This document shows positions 44,432 to 53,319 of a stretch of DNA of 64,000 bases, one piece after another. The stretch is taken from the NCBI RefSeq assembly GCF_009938225.1, contig NZ_AP019658.1, positions 558,001 through 622,000 of the forward strand. The letters run 5' to 3'. Both the position numbers and the translations under genes were made by a program. Numbering within the stretch: the first letter of the stretch is position 1; the number at the start of each line of letters is the position of its first letter. Under the pieces are notes generated by a model. It saw only the letters and a program-made list of their open reading frames with translations, was not told the DNA's origin and made no database searches. The stretch is from Vibrio ponticus. Lineage in GTDB: Bacteria > Pseudomonadota > Gammaproteobacteria > Enterobacterales > Vibrionaceae.

Positions 44432-45811
44432 CTAACAGTGACGATGGATAAGCTCAGCCAATCGCTGCAAATCATCTTTGGCTTGTCCTTCAAGCTCATG
44501 ACCGATGTTAATCCTAATACAGTCATCATAAAGGTTGAGAGTTGAGAAGAGGTAACCAACGCGACAATCTAATTGCATTTGATGCGCTTCTTTCTCTAAT
44601 AAATGTGTATTTAACTGAGGAATTTGAAGCCAAAGTACCAAACCACCTTGAGGGTCGCTGATAGTAGCATTGCTTGGTAAGTGTTGCGCCAAGTACTCCA
44701 TGTAGTCATGACGAATCTTGAGTAGCTCACTGCGCTTCTTTTTTACGTGTTTAGCGTAATGACCACTTTCAATAAAGTCGGAGAGGGCTAATTGCATTGG
44801 CGTAGGGACACCGTAGCTACCCACAGAAAAGTGATTGAGAAACTCGGTTTGATAGCGCCCAGGTAAACACCACCCCACGCGGTAGCTTGGCGATAGACTC
44901 TTTGAAAATGAGCCACACCAGAGAATATAACCTTGGCGATCATATTGCTGCGCAGGGATGGGTTGATCTAAATAACCGAGCTCAATATAGACATCATCTT
45001 CAATAATAGGCGTCTGATAATGGTTCGCTAGCCACGCGAGTTGCTGTTTCTGTTCGGAGGACATGGTTATGCCATGTGGATTGGTGAATGATGTACAAAA
45101 TACCCCAGTTGCGATCGTTTTATCTTTGAGATGTTGTTCAAGTTGGACTAAATCGATGCCCTGATCTGTTGAAGGGATTTCAATCACTTTACGTTTCATA
45201 TAGCCAAGCAATTGGATGATACCATTAAAGCAAGGGGAGCTTATCGCGACGGCATCACCTTCAACACTACAGCACTCTATTGCTGCCTTAATCGCGGAAA
45301 GGCAGCCAGAGGTGATAACCATATCATCAGGATTAAACAAAATGCCCAGTTTTCTAAAGTGGTTGGCAAGGCTATTTCTAAGGGGGGCTTCGCCATTAAT
45401 ACTCGGGTAGAGATTGAGTCGATTACCCATCCGAAGAGATGCGCGCTTAAAGCTGCGTTGTAGCTCTTGAGCATCGGCAGGGTGGATCGAGGTACTGGCG
45501 ACCCCCAGTGGTCCATTAAAGGGATTACGACTCGGAGGGTGTAATGTCGCCGTAGATACCTGGCTTTGAAACTTTGCCCATTTTGGTGTTGCTCTAGGAT
45601 TTGACAGAGTAGAAACAAAGTAGCCAGATTTTGGGCGGGCATGAATCCAACCTTGTGAATCGAGCTCTTGATAGCAACTAATCGCGGTTGAGAGACTGAC
45701 ATTATGCTGCTGTGCGAACTGTCGCAATGAAGGTAGCTTCACGCCAGCCGCGATTTTCCCTTGTTTGATGGTGGCAATTATATTATCTGCCAACTCCCTG
45801 TACTTACTCAT
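44432..45811 (-). CDS. MocR-type GntR/aminotransferase regulator
   Basis: A 459-residue protein with an N-terminal GntR winged helix (residues about 5-70, LPSLRQFAQQHNVSLSTAISCYQELDSQGWIHARPKSGYF) fused to a class I aminotransferase fold. The PLP lysine is in GSFSKSLSPSYRVGW. Such MocR proteins use PLP as a sensor. It is divergent from an EamA transporter across 108 bp and is the likely regulator of that gene. Confidence 0.92.
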   Translation of the reverse strand: MSKYRELADNIIATIKQGKIAAGVKLPSLRQFAQQHNVSLSTAISCYQELDSQGWIHARPKSGYFVSTLSNPRATPKWAKFQSQVSTATLHPPSRNPFNGPLGVASTSIHPADAQELQRSFKRASLRMGNRLNLYPSINGEAPLRNSLANHFRKLGILFNPDDMVITSGCLSAIKAAIECCSVEGDAVAISSPCFNGIIQLLGYMKRKVIEIPSTDQGIDLVQLEQHLKDKTIATGVFCTSFTNPHGITMSSEQKQQLAWLANHYQTPIIEDDVYIELGYLDQPIPAQQYDRQGYILWCGSFSKSLSPSYRVGWCLPGRYQTEFLNHFSVGSYGVPTPMQLALSDFIESGHYAKHVKKKRSELLKIRHDYMEYLAQHLPSNATISDPQGGLVLWLQIPQLNTHLLEKEAHQMQLDCRVGYLFSTLNLYDDCIRINIGHELEGQAKDDLQRLAELIHRHC

Positions 45812-45919
45812 ATCCCTATCTGTACTCCTTATTTGTTAGAAAATTGTATCTGTAATGGTTTCTCTCCTCAAGGGATACTGAAGACGGACAAAAAACTCAT
45901 GCAGAAAAAGGAGAGGGAG

Positions 45920-46828
45920 ATGCAGAGCAGGGATCTATTTTTAGCGATAGTAGTCATGGTGATATGGGGGGTTAACTTTACGATGATTAAGCTGGGAGTG
46001 AGTGATGTCAATCCACTCATTGCCACAGCAGCAAGGTTTGCTCTAGCGGCAACTCCATTGGTGTTATTTATCTCAAAGCCAGACACTCACTGGCTCTATG
46101 TGGTGAGTTATGGAGTGGTATTTGGGGTTGGTGTTTGGGGTATGGCATCGTGGTCAATCGTTGCTGGTTTATCATCGGGTATGTCCTCGGTACTTTTGAC
46201 GACAAATGTGATTTTTGGGATGCTAGTTGGAGTACTGGTCTTTAAAGAGTCTTTAACGCGAAGAAAGCTCATAGGTGGCGTTTTGGCGACAATAGCAGTT
46301 GGGCTATCTATCGTCACTACCAACGGAAATGTTACCTTGCTTGGGGTGTTGTTAATCATGATTTCAGCCCTAAGTTGGGTTGCCATGAGTATTATTATTA
46401 AGGTCTCGAAAACGCAAGAGCCCTTTGCTTTTAGTGTTTGGGGAATGTTGGTTGCACCGATACCATTAATTGCACTAGCCGTCAGTCTTTATAGTACCGA
46501 TGTGATTTTTCAAGCGTGGCATAATTGGAGTTGGAGTACCAGTGCAGCAGTGATTTTTCAAGCCTATCCGACCTCGTTATTTGGTTATTGGGTATGGAAT
46601 AAAATGCTACTTAAGTATCCGTTAAGTGTTATTTCACCGCTTCATTTACTCGTTCCATTAGCAGCACTGATAAGTGGATATGTGGTTTATGATGAGAGTT
46701 TAAGCGCATCACAGTTGGTTTCATGCGCACTTTATCTCATTGGTATAAGCCTTATCGTCGTTGCTCCCAAGCCGTCGTCGCAACAGACGAAAAAACAAGG
46801 GATATCTGAAGCCGTCAAACAGGCTTAG
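45920..46828 (+). CDS. EamA-family (DMT) transporter
   Basis: A 302-residue transporter with ten helices in two EamA repeats (LFLAIVVMVIWGVNFTMIKLGVSDVNPLIATAARF and LLIMISALSWVAMSIIIKVS). The ATG used has GGAGAGGGAG just upstream. A longer in-frame start 53 codons earlier would overlap the divergent MocR gene and is rejected. It is an exporter of amino acids or metabolites by family; the substrate is unknown. Confidence 0.88.
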   Translation: MQSRDLFLAIVVMVIWGVNFTMIKLGVSDVNPLIATAARFALAATPLVLFISKPDTHWLYVVSYGVVFGVGVWGMASWSIVAGLSSGMSSVLLTTNVIFGMLVGVLVFKESLTRRKLIGGVLATIAVGLSIVTTNGNVTLLGVLLIMISALSWVAMSIIIKVSKTQEPFAFSVWGMLVAPIPLIALAVSLYSTDVIFQAWHNWSWSTSAAVIFQAYPTSLFGYWVWNKMLLKYPLSVISPLHLLVPLAALISGYVVYDESLSASQLVSCALYLIGISLIVVAPKPSSQQTKKQGISEAVKQA

Positions 46829-46852
46829 GGGAGACAATCTGTCTAAGTGATA

Positions 46853-46957
46853 TTAACCAAGAATCCAGCGGATCAGTAGGCTAAAAAGGGCTAGCCCTAA
46901 CACCGAGGCTAGCCAAATCCCCACAAACCAACTGAGTTGAACTTTGCGATTTTTCAT
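46853..46957 (-). CDS. DUF2474 small subunit of the cyanide-insensitive oxidase (CydX-like)
   Basis: A 34-residue single-helix membrane peptide, MKNRKVQLSWFVGIWLAS... ending LLIRWILG. Its ATG overlaps the cioB stop codon (TAATG), which means translational coupling. Position, size, the basic start and the WFVGIWLAS core match the DUF2474 proteins found after cioAB, counterparts of CydX that stabilise bd oxidases. It is too short for routine gene calling and is easily missed. Confidence 0.85.
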   Translation of the reverse strand: MKNRKVQLSWFVGIWLASVLGLALFSLLIRWILG

Positions 46958-47955
46958 TAGTGATATCCTTCACCATGCTTGAGCTTGCCGCGAAATACCC
47001 AATAGGAGTAGGCGGTGTAGGCAATGATAAGTGGGAGCAAAAATACCGCACCGGCAAGCAAGAATTTAAGGCTACTGTCAGGCGCAGCCGCTTGCTGATA
47101 GGTGAGTGCGAATGGAATGAGATACGGGAACGTACTGACGCCAAAACCAACCGCTGCAAGTACAAATATGCTCATGCTATACAGGTAGGCAGCGACGGCT
47201 CTATGATCGATCAAGCTGGCAAACAGACGCCACACACATAAAGCAACAAGCGCTGGGATAACAAAATAGAGCAGTGAGGTTGGAAAACTGAACCAGCGTT
47301 CGGCAATCAACGGATTGGTCAGTGGCAGCCAGATACTCACGACGACCACGCAGCCAATCAATGCCAGCGCCCAACGCTTGGCGATGGTGTAATAACGACT
47401 GACCAAGTCAGATGGCATTTTAATAATTAACCAACAAGCACCAAGCAAAATATAGGCACACATAGTGGCAAGGGCACAAAATAGACTAAAAGGTGTGAGC
47501 CAATCAAACCAGCCGCCAGCATAAGCACGTCCTTCAATAGCGATTCCTTGTAGTAATGTGCCTAACATGATGCCTTGCATCAGAGTTGCCAGCAGCGACC
47601 CAAGGAAGAAAGCACTGTCCCAGAGAAACTTGCCGCGCTCGGTACGAAAGCGATACTCAAACGAGACACCACGTAAGATCAACCCCAACAACATGAGGAT
47701 CAGCGGTGCATACAGTGCGGGCATCACCACCGCGTAGGCAAGCGGAAAAACAGCAAACAGTCCTCCGCCTCCTAACACTAGCCAAGTTTCATTGCCGTCC
47801 CAGACTGGGGCGATACTGTTCATCATCAAATCGCGCTCGTTGTCACTGTGAGCACTGGGGAAAAGCACGCCAATTCCTAAATCGAAGCCATCGAGTACTA
47901 CATAGATGAGCACCGCAAGTCCAATTAAGGCATACCAAATTAAAGCGTAATCCAT
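46957..47955 (-). CDS. cioB: Cyanide-insensitive bd-type oxidase subunit II (CioB)
   Basis: A 332-residue membrane subunit II of a bd-type quinol oxidase. DYALIWYALIGLAVLIYVVLDGFDLGIGVLFP at the N-terminus and WDGNETWLVLGGGGLFAVFPLAYA are subunit II signatures. It has about eight helices. It lies 12 bases after cioA and overlaps the DUF2474 gene by one base. Confidence 0.95.
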   Translation of the reverse strand: MDYALIWYALIGLAVLIYVVLDGFDLGIGVLFPSAHSDNERDLMMNSIAPVWDGNETWLVLGGGGLFAVFPLAYAVVMPALYAPLILMLLGLILRGVSFEYRFRTERGKFLWDSAFFLGSLLATLMQGIMLGTLLQGIAIEGRAYAGGWFDWLTPFSLFCALATMCAYILLGACWLIIKMPSDLVSRYYTIAKRWALALIGCVVVVSIWLPLTNPLIAERWFSFPTSLLYFVIPALVALCVWRLFASLIDHRAVAAYLYSMSIFVLAAVGFGVSTFPYLIPFALTYQQAAAPDSSLKFLLAGAVFLLPLIIAYTAYSYWVFRGKLKHGEGYH

Positions 47956-47967
47956 TGCTGCCTCCGG

Positions 47968-49356
47968 TTAAGTAAGGTGATTTGATTGAGATACAGGGGG
48001 CACTGGGGTGCCATCTGGAAGTCGACTTTCCAATGCTTCTTCATAACGGGTTGGCGACTTTCTCATTAATCGCAATAGGTAGAAGAAACCTGCGCCAAAC
48101 ACAATAAAATACACGACGACAAAAGCGGTCAAAGATACGCTGATAGCTGCTGCATCAATTGGCGAAGCGGATTGGGCAGTCGTGAGTAATCCATACACAG
48201 TGTAAGGCTGACGACCGACTTCAGTAGTAATCCATCCGGCAAGCACGGCAACAAAGCCTGCAGGACCAAACAGCACACATAAGCGATGGAACCAATGGGC
48301 GTGATAGAGGGACTTTCGCTTACGAAGGATTAAGCTCGTCAAGCCCAGAGCTAACATGCCAAAACCGATAGCGACCATGACGCGGAAACTCCAGAATACA
48401 ATCCCAACCGGTGGATGTTGATCATCTGGAAACGCATCGAGCCCTTTGACCTCACCATCGAGAGAGTGGGTGAGGATTAAGCTGCCTAGTTTTGGTATTT
48501 CGATTTTATAGTCAACGGTTTTAGTCTCGTCATTAGGAATGCCAAACAGGATCAAGGGTGCGCCTTTGTGGCTTTCGTAATGACCTTCCATTGCTGCGAC
48601 TTTGGCGGGTTGGTGCTCAAGGGTATTGAGACCATGCATATCACCAGCGACAATTTGGATTGGTGTCACAATTGCTGCCATCCACATCGCCATCGAAAAC
48701 ATGGTGCGCGCTAAAGGGTTTTGCGGCGATTTTAATAAGTGATAAGCGCCAACAGCGGCTACGACGAACGCCGTCGTCAGGTAAGCGGCTAACAACATAT
48801 GCACTAATCGGTATGGGAAAGAGGGATTGAACACCACTGCCCACCAATCCAGTGGGATGAATTGTCCAGCCTCGTTGTAGCCAAACCCTGCTGGCGTTTG
48901 CATCCAGCTGTTGACTGATAAAATCCAGAATGCGGAAAGAAACGTCCCGAATGCGACAATACAGGTTGCAGCAAAATGAAGTTTTTTGCCGACGCGATCC
49001 ATACCAAACAGCATGACCCCAAGAAAACCAGCTTCTAAAAAGAAGGCGGTGAATACCTCATAACCCATCAAAGGACCGAGCACTGGACCTGTCTTGTCGG
49101 CAAAAACGCTCCAATTGGTGCCGAATTGATAACTGAGCACAATGCCACTGACCACGCCCATACCAAAGCTAATCGCAAAGATCTTCAGCCAGTACTTGTA
49201 GAGCTGTAGATACTTGGCGTCATTCGTTTTGAGCCAAAGTCCTTCAAGCACCGCCAGAAAGCTTGCAAGTCCAATAGTAAAGGCGGGAAAAATGATGTGA
49301 AAGGAAACAGTGAAAGCAAACTGAAACCGAGCTAAGTCGAGTGCAAGGGTGTCCAT
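47968..49356 (-). CDS. cioA: Cyanide-insensitive bd-type oxidase subunit I (CioA)
   Basis: A 462-residue heme-bearing subunit I. Conserved heme ligands are the His in FHIIFPAFTIG, the His in YRLVHMLLAAYL and the Met in FWSFRVMVAIGFG. The quinol region GDMHGLNTLEHQPAKVAAMEG and GWITTEVGRQPY are intact. The short Q-loop and the DUF2474 partner place it in the CIO branch. GGAGG lies just before this ATG (MDTLALDLARFQ), so the 19-codon longer frame is rejected. The operon cioA-cioB-DUF2474 is divergent from nqrB. Confidence 0.94.
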   Translation of the reverse strand: MDTLALDLARFQFAFTVSFHIIFPAFTIGLASFLAVLEGLWLKTNDAKYLQLYKYWLKIFAISFGMGVVSGIVLSYQFGTNWSVFADKTGPVLGPLMGYEVFTAFFLEAGFLGVMLFGMDRVGKKLHFAATCIVAFGTFLSAFWILSVNSWMQTPAGFGYNEAGQFIPLDWWAVVFNPSFPYRLVHMLLAAYLTTAFVVAAVGAYHLLKSPQNPLARTMFSMAMWMAAIVTPIQIVAGDMHGLNTLEHQPAKVAAMEGHYESHKGAPLILFGIPNDETKTVDYKIEIPKLGSLILTHSLDGEVKGLDAFPDDQHPPVGIVFWSFRVMVAIGFGMLALGLTSLILRKRKSLYHAHWFHRLCVLFGPAGFVAVLAGWITTEVGRQPYTVYGLLTTAQSASPIDAAAISVSLTAFVVVYFIVFGAGFFYLLRLMRKSPTRYEEALESRLPDGTPVPPVSQSNHLT

Positions 49357-49515
49357 AAGTTCCTCCAGCGCTGAATGAGTCATTACATACGAGTTAAAGG
49401 GGGAAATGTTCAAAAATGTTTCAGAGTGTTAGTGCCCTTTTCGCGCTTAGCGCTCGTATGCAGTTGAGTATTAGAAGAGAAGCTAATCAGCGAAGAAAAC
49501 CAAAAGGAGAGTCCT

Positions 49516-50757
49516 ATGAGTTTCCGAGATAGACTCGAAGCGATCGCACCGATATTCGAACCGGGAGGGAAGTACGAAAAGTTCTATCCCTTGTACGAAG
49601 CGGCAGCGACCATCTTTTATACGCCAGGGACCGTAAATCGCGGTCGCACTCATGTTCGCGACAGTATCGATTTGAAACGCATAATGATTATGGTGTGGTT
49701 TGCCACGTTTCCTGCAATGTTCTGGGGTATGTACAACATTGGTAACCAATCCGTTGGTGCACTGCTTGCGACCTATAGTGGGGCGGAACTGCAACAAGTG
49801 ATCGACGCGAGTTGGCGCGTGTCGTTCGTATTTGGTAGCGAGCAAGCCTTACAAACCAGTAGTTGGATAGGAAAAATGCTGCTTGGCGCTTGTTACTTTG
49901 TGCCTATTTACGCCACCGTCTTTGTTGTCGGTGGATTCTGGGAAGTGCTGTTTGCCATCGTTCGTAAGCATGAGGTTAACGAAGGGTTCTTTGTCAGCTC
50001 AGTCCTGTTTGCTTTGATTCTGCCTCCAACACTACCGCTGTGGCAGGCGGCTTTGGGTATCACGTTTGGTATTGTGGTTGCCAAAGAGATATTCGGTGGC
50101 ACAGGACGCAACTTTCTTAACCCCGCATTGGCTGGTCGAGCCTTTCTTTATTTCGCTTACCCAGCCAATATGTCGGGAGGTTTAGTTTGGGTTGCTGCCG
50201 ACGGTTATTCAGGAGCGACACCGCTTAGTCAGTGGTATGAGAGTGGGCTATCGGGCTTAGTCAACAATACGACAGGGCAGGCATTAGCGTGGAGCGACGC
50301 ATTTCTTGGTAATTTACCCGGTTCAATGGGTGAAGGTTCCACACTATTTATCATGCTAACCGGTTTAATACTCATCGGAATGCGAATTGCCTCTTGGCGA
50401 ATTGTTGCAGGGGTAATTGTCGGCTTAGCGGCGACTTCAACGCTGCTTAACTTAGTCGGCTCTGATACTAACCCTATGTTCTCGATGCCGTTCTATTGGC
50501 ACTTTGTGCTGGGTGGTGTGGCATTCGGGACCTTCTTTATGGCAACGGACCCCGTCTCTGCCGCGTTTACGAACAAAGGCAAATGGGCTTACGGTATATT
50601 AATTGGTGTGATGACGATTGGTATTCGAGTGCTCAATCCAGCCTATCCAGAAGGAATCATGTTGGCTATCTTGTTTGCAAACCTATTTGCGCCGCTGTTT
50701 GATTTTATGGTCAAAGAGGGCAACGCCAAACGTCGGAAGAAGCGTTTTGCGAGTTAA
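49516..50757 (+). CDS. Stand-alone NqrB paralogue (Na+-NADH:quinone reductase subunit B)
   Basis: A 413-residue membrane protein matching NqrB along its whole length: [89 protein letters not shown]. The covalent-FMN threonine motif SGAT is present (Thr235). No nqrA, C, D, E or F lies nearby, whereas the normal genes are a six-gene operon. It starts with GGAGAG before ATG. It is divergent from cioAB and overlaps a DUF2256 gene. It may supply an alternative subunit or work with other flavoproteins. Confidence 0.9.
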   Translation: MSFRDRLEAIAPIFEPGGKYEKFYPLYEAAATIFYTPGTVNRGRTHVRDSIDLKRIMIMVWFATFPAMFWGMYNIGNQSVGALLATYSGAELQQVIDASWRVSFVFGSEQALQTSSWIGKMLLGACYFVPIYATVFVVGGFWEVLFAIVRKHEVNEGFFVSSVLFALILPPTLPLWQAALGITFGIVVAKEIFGGTGRNFLNPALAGRAFLYFAYPANMSGGLVWVAADGYSGATPLSQWYESGLSGLVNNTTGQALAWSDAFLGNLPGSMGEGSTLFIMLTGLILIGMRIASWRIVAGVIVGLAATSTLLNLVGSDTNPMFSMPFYWHFVLGGVAFGTFFMATDPVSAAFTNKGKWAYGILIGVMTIGIRVLNPAYPEGIMLAILFANLFAPLFDFMVKEGNAKRRKKRFAS

Positions 50758-50890
50758 GAACAAACGGGATTTACCCAGTAAATTATGCAGCGTATGCGGC
50801 AGACCGTTTGCTTGGCGTAAAAAATGGCAAGCTTGCTGGGAGGAGGTGAAATACTGCTCCCAGCGCTGTCGTCGGTCTCGAGTTAAATAG
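50747..50890 (+). CDS. DUF2256 zinc-binding peptide, TTG start
   Basis: A 47-residue peptide: [14 protein letters not shown] at the start, then [18 protein letters not shown] and [12 protein letters not shown]. The Cys pattern (CxxC, a lone Cys, CxxxC) and KKW/CW core are DUF2256. The TTG start has GGAAG nine bases upstream and overlaps the nqrB end by 11 bases, so the two are translationally coupled. The function is unknown; in other bacteria it often lies beside photolyase/cryptochrome genes, which are absent here. Confidence 0.8.
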   Translation: MRVKNKRDLPSKLCSVCGRPFAWRKKWQACWEEVKYCSQRCRRSRVK

Positions 50891-50964
50891 CGCTTTTAAA
50901 CAGAGTTGCGGCGCAGAGCGTTTGGGTGGGACATCCTTTCAAATAGTGATTACTTAAGAGAGTT

Positions 50965-51669
50965 TTACCAAAGAATCGTACTGCCATCGTAGGCGAGAAA
51001 ACTGCCGGAATCGTCCTTTGTCGTGTTAGTGATTAAATCGATCAGCTTCTCGGCGACAAACTCAGCGCTGAAAAGCTTGCCTTGAGGTACATTGGTTTGA
51101 AAGGGCTCAGAGAGTGGGGTGTCTGTTGTTCCGGGGTGGAGTGCCAGTACACACGCTTTCGGCAGGGTTCTACTCCATTCGACACTGATGCCTTTGATTA
51201 CCATATTTAGGGCAGCCTTGGAGCTACGATAACTGTACCATCCTCCTAATTTATTGTCCGAAATACTACCGACACGGGCAGAGATGACAGCCAGTTTTGG
51301 CGACATGCTGGGCTTGAGGTTGGCGCCAAAGTGTTTCGCGAGCAGCAGCGTGGGAAGGGTATTGGTTGCTAAGCTTGTCATGAACCAATCGGGCTCGATG
51401 GATTTTAAGTTTTTTTCAGGCTGGTGGTTAGAGTCGTGTAGGATGCCGACGCAGTTAATTATCCAATCTAGACTGCCAATGGTTGCGCTTAATGACAAAA
51501 GCTGTGATTCATTAGTGACATCGAGTTGATGCCAATCAAGATCGGGAGCTTGCCAGTCAGGATGATGATTATGGTAGGTGGCAACGATCTGATTGTCTGT
51601 GTGTTGCGCCAGTCTTTTCACTATTGCCAGCCCAATGCCACCGCTGCCGCCTAATATTAGTATTTTCAT
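50965..51669 (-). CDS. Short-chain dehydrogenase (C-factor-like SDR)
   Basis: A 234-residue SDR. The cofactor motif GGSGGIG is at residues 7-13, NCVG is at about 92, and the catalytic Ser region is VISARVGS with YSYRSSK for Tyr and Lys. Length and HPGTTDTPLS fit the CsgA/C-factor group. The substrate is unknown. It is convergent with the DUF2256 gene. Confidence 0.9.
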   Translation of the reverse strand: MKILILGGSGGIGLAIVKRLAQHTDNQIVATYHNHHPDWQAPDLDWHQLDVTNESQLLSLSATIGSLDWIINCVGILHDSNHQPEKNLKSIEPDWFMTSLATNTLPTLLLAKHFGANLKPSMSPKLAVISARVGSISDNKLGGWYSYRSSKAALNMVIKGISVEWSRTLPKACVLALHPGTTDTPLSEPFQTNVPQGKLFSAEFVAEKLIDLITNTTKDDSGSFLAYDGSTILW

Positions 51670-51734
51670 TGGTCACCTCGCTACATCCCATAGACTCATA
51701 TAAGCAATTTACGAAGTAATACTGTAATTAGCTC

Positions 51735-51765
51735 AAACAAAAAGAGCCCAATGGGATTGAGCTCT
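51735..51765 (-). terminator. Terminator after the glutamylputrescine-oxidase-like gene
   Basis: On the minus strand AGAGCTCAAT, loop CCC, ATTGGGCTCT (one G-U pair) then TTTTTGTTT. Confidence 0.8.
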
Positions 51766-51793
51766 CTGTATTAGGTCTTTTGTGACAAGAGGC

Positions 51794-53086
51794 TTATTTG
51801 TCTAGTTTTTCACCTAGGACATCTTCAAGGCGTGCTTTCCAAATTGCCAGTGCCAGTGCAGGTGTGCGCAGTACTTGAGGGGTTGGAATCCATTTATGTT
51901 TGATCTTCGAGAAAACATCAAAGCGCTCTGCGTTGCCCGCCATTGCTTCAGCAACCACTTTACCTGCAATGTTGGTTAGACCCACACCGTGACCAGTGTA
52001 GCCATGCGCGACGTAAACATCGTTTCCTAGGTGGTCAATTTGTGGCATGTATTCGCGGGTTACGGTGAACAGACCACCCCAGTGGTATTCCATTCTAACG
52101 TCATCAAGCTGTGGGAATACTTTCACCATGCGTTGGCGTAGGCGTTCCATTGAATCTTTGTATTCAAGGTTAAATGGGTGGTTAACGCCACCAAACAAGA
52201 TGCGTCCATCAGGTGTTGGGCGCATGTAGTCGAGACTGTTTTTAATGTCAGAGATAGCCATCATGTTAGTGATAGGTTGGCGGTCGCCAAGCTGCTCAGT
52301 CACGGCAATGTAGGATGCGACAGGTAGCACGACACTTTGTGCTTTGCGGTTTAAACCATCAAGGTATGCATTACAAGCAAGTAGGATAAATTTCGATTTA
52401 ACACGACCTTTCGGTGTAACTACCGTGTGTGGCTTACCTTTTTGCAGTTTAACTGCTGGGGTGTGCTCGAATACTTGCGCGCCAAGGTCAATCGCTGCTT
52501 TCGCCAAGCCTAGCGTGTAGTTTAGAGGGTGCATATGTGCACTGTTGGTATCGTGCAAGCCGCCCAAGTAGCGCTCAGTATTGGCAACTTGGTTGATTTT
52601 CTCTTTATCCCACCATGACGCGCTAGGGTAGTTATAGTGACCTTGCTTTAGCTCATGCCATGATTTCAGCTCTTTTTCGTGTGCTTTGGTTAGCGCAACT
52701 TCGATATAACCTTGTTGGAAATCACAGTCGATATTGAACTCTTTTACGCGATCACGCGCTATGTCGATAGCCTCAACAGACAAGTCCCAAAGCTCTTTGC
52801 CCCATTTGTTTCCGTAGGTTTCATCAACCTCACGTAGACCTAGGCAATAACCCACCAAACATTGACCGCCGTTACGACCAGAACCACCCCATGCAAGGCG
52901 CTTTGATTCTAGAACAGCGACAGTGTAGCCACGTTGACGAAGTTCAATCGCAGCGTTAAGACCTGTCATACCACCGCCAATAATACACACGTCAACATCG
53001 ATATCTTGTGTTAACTCTGGTTGTAGGGGCAGTGGATTAATCGTTGCTTGGTAGTAGCTATCGATATATTCGTTTTGAACCGACAT
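51794..53086 (-). CDS. Gamma-glutamylputrescine oxidase-like FAD oxidoreductase
   Basis: A 430-residue FAD-dependent oxidase of the DAO superfamily, resembling E. coli PuuB along its length. The FAD motif is VCIIGGGMTGLNAAIEL at about residue 33, followed by WGGSGRNGGQCLVGYC. The C-terminus has YVAHGYTGHGVGLTNIAGKVVAEAM. PuuB oxidises gamma-glutamylputrescine in putrescine breakdown. Other puu genes are absent, but a PotD-type polyamine-binding protein is divergent from it, supporting a polyamine substrate. The alternative is a related amine oxidase. Confidence 0.85.
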   Translation of the reverse strand: MSVQNEYIDSYYQATINPLPLQPELTQDIDVDVCIIGGGMTGLNAAIELRQRGYTVAVLESKRLAWGGSGRNGGQCLVGYCLGLREVDETYGNKWGKELWDLSVEAIDIARDRVKEFNIDCDFQQGYIEVALTKAHEKELKSWHELKQGHYNYPSASWWDKEKINQVANTERYLGGLHDTNSAHMHPLNYTLGLAKAAIDLGAQVFEHTPAVKLQKGKPHTVVTPKGRVKSKFILLACNAYLDGLNRKAQSVVLPVASYIAVTEQLGDRQPITNMMAISDIKNSLDYMRPTPDGRILFGGVNHPFNLEYKDSMERLRQRMVKVFPQLDDVRMEYHWGGLFTVTREYMPQIDHLGNDVYVAHGYTGHGVGLTNIAGKVVAEAMAGNAERFDVFSKIKHKWIPTPQVLRTPALALAIWKARLEDVLGEKLDK

Positions 53087-53319
53087 TTAATAAATTCCGT
53101 AGGGTAATAGGATAATAGTTCACAAAACCAGTAAAAAACTGATGAAAAAAATATTTTCTCATGTTTCCATATGCGCGGCAAGTGACTGATTGTTCTGTAA
53201 AAACAGCAATTGTTCGTTTGTTAGCAGTGGTGAGTTAATTAAGTTAATTCATCTTTAAGAAATTATTTTCATAGAGTTTTGTATAAAAATGAAAAAAGCA
53301 ACAGTTTATTACTGGTTTA

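Noticed and set aside
45761..45919. Longer N-terminus for the EamA transporter
   Set aside because: It would overlap the divergent MocR gene and lacks hydrophobic or conserved sequence; a strong ribosome site precedes the shorter start.
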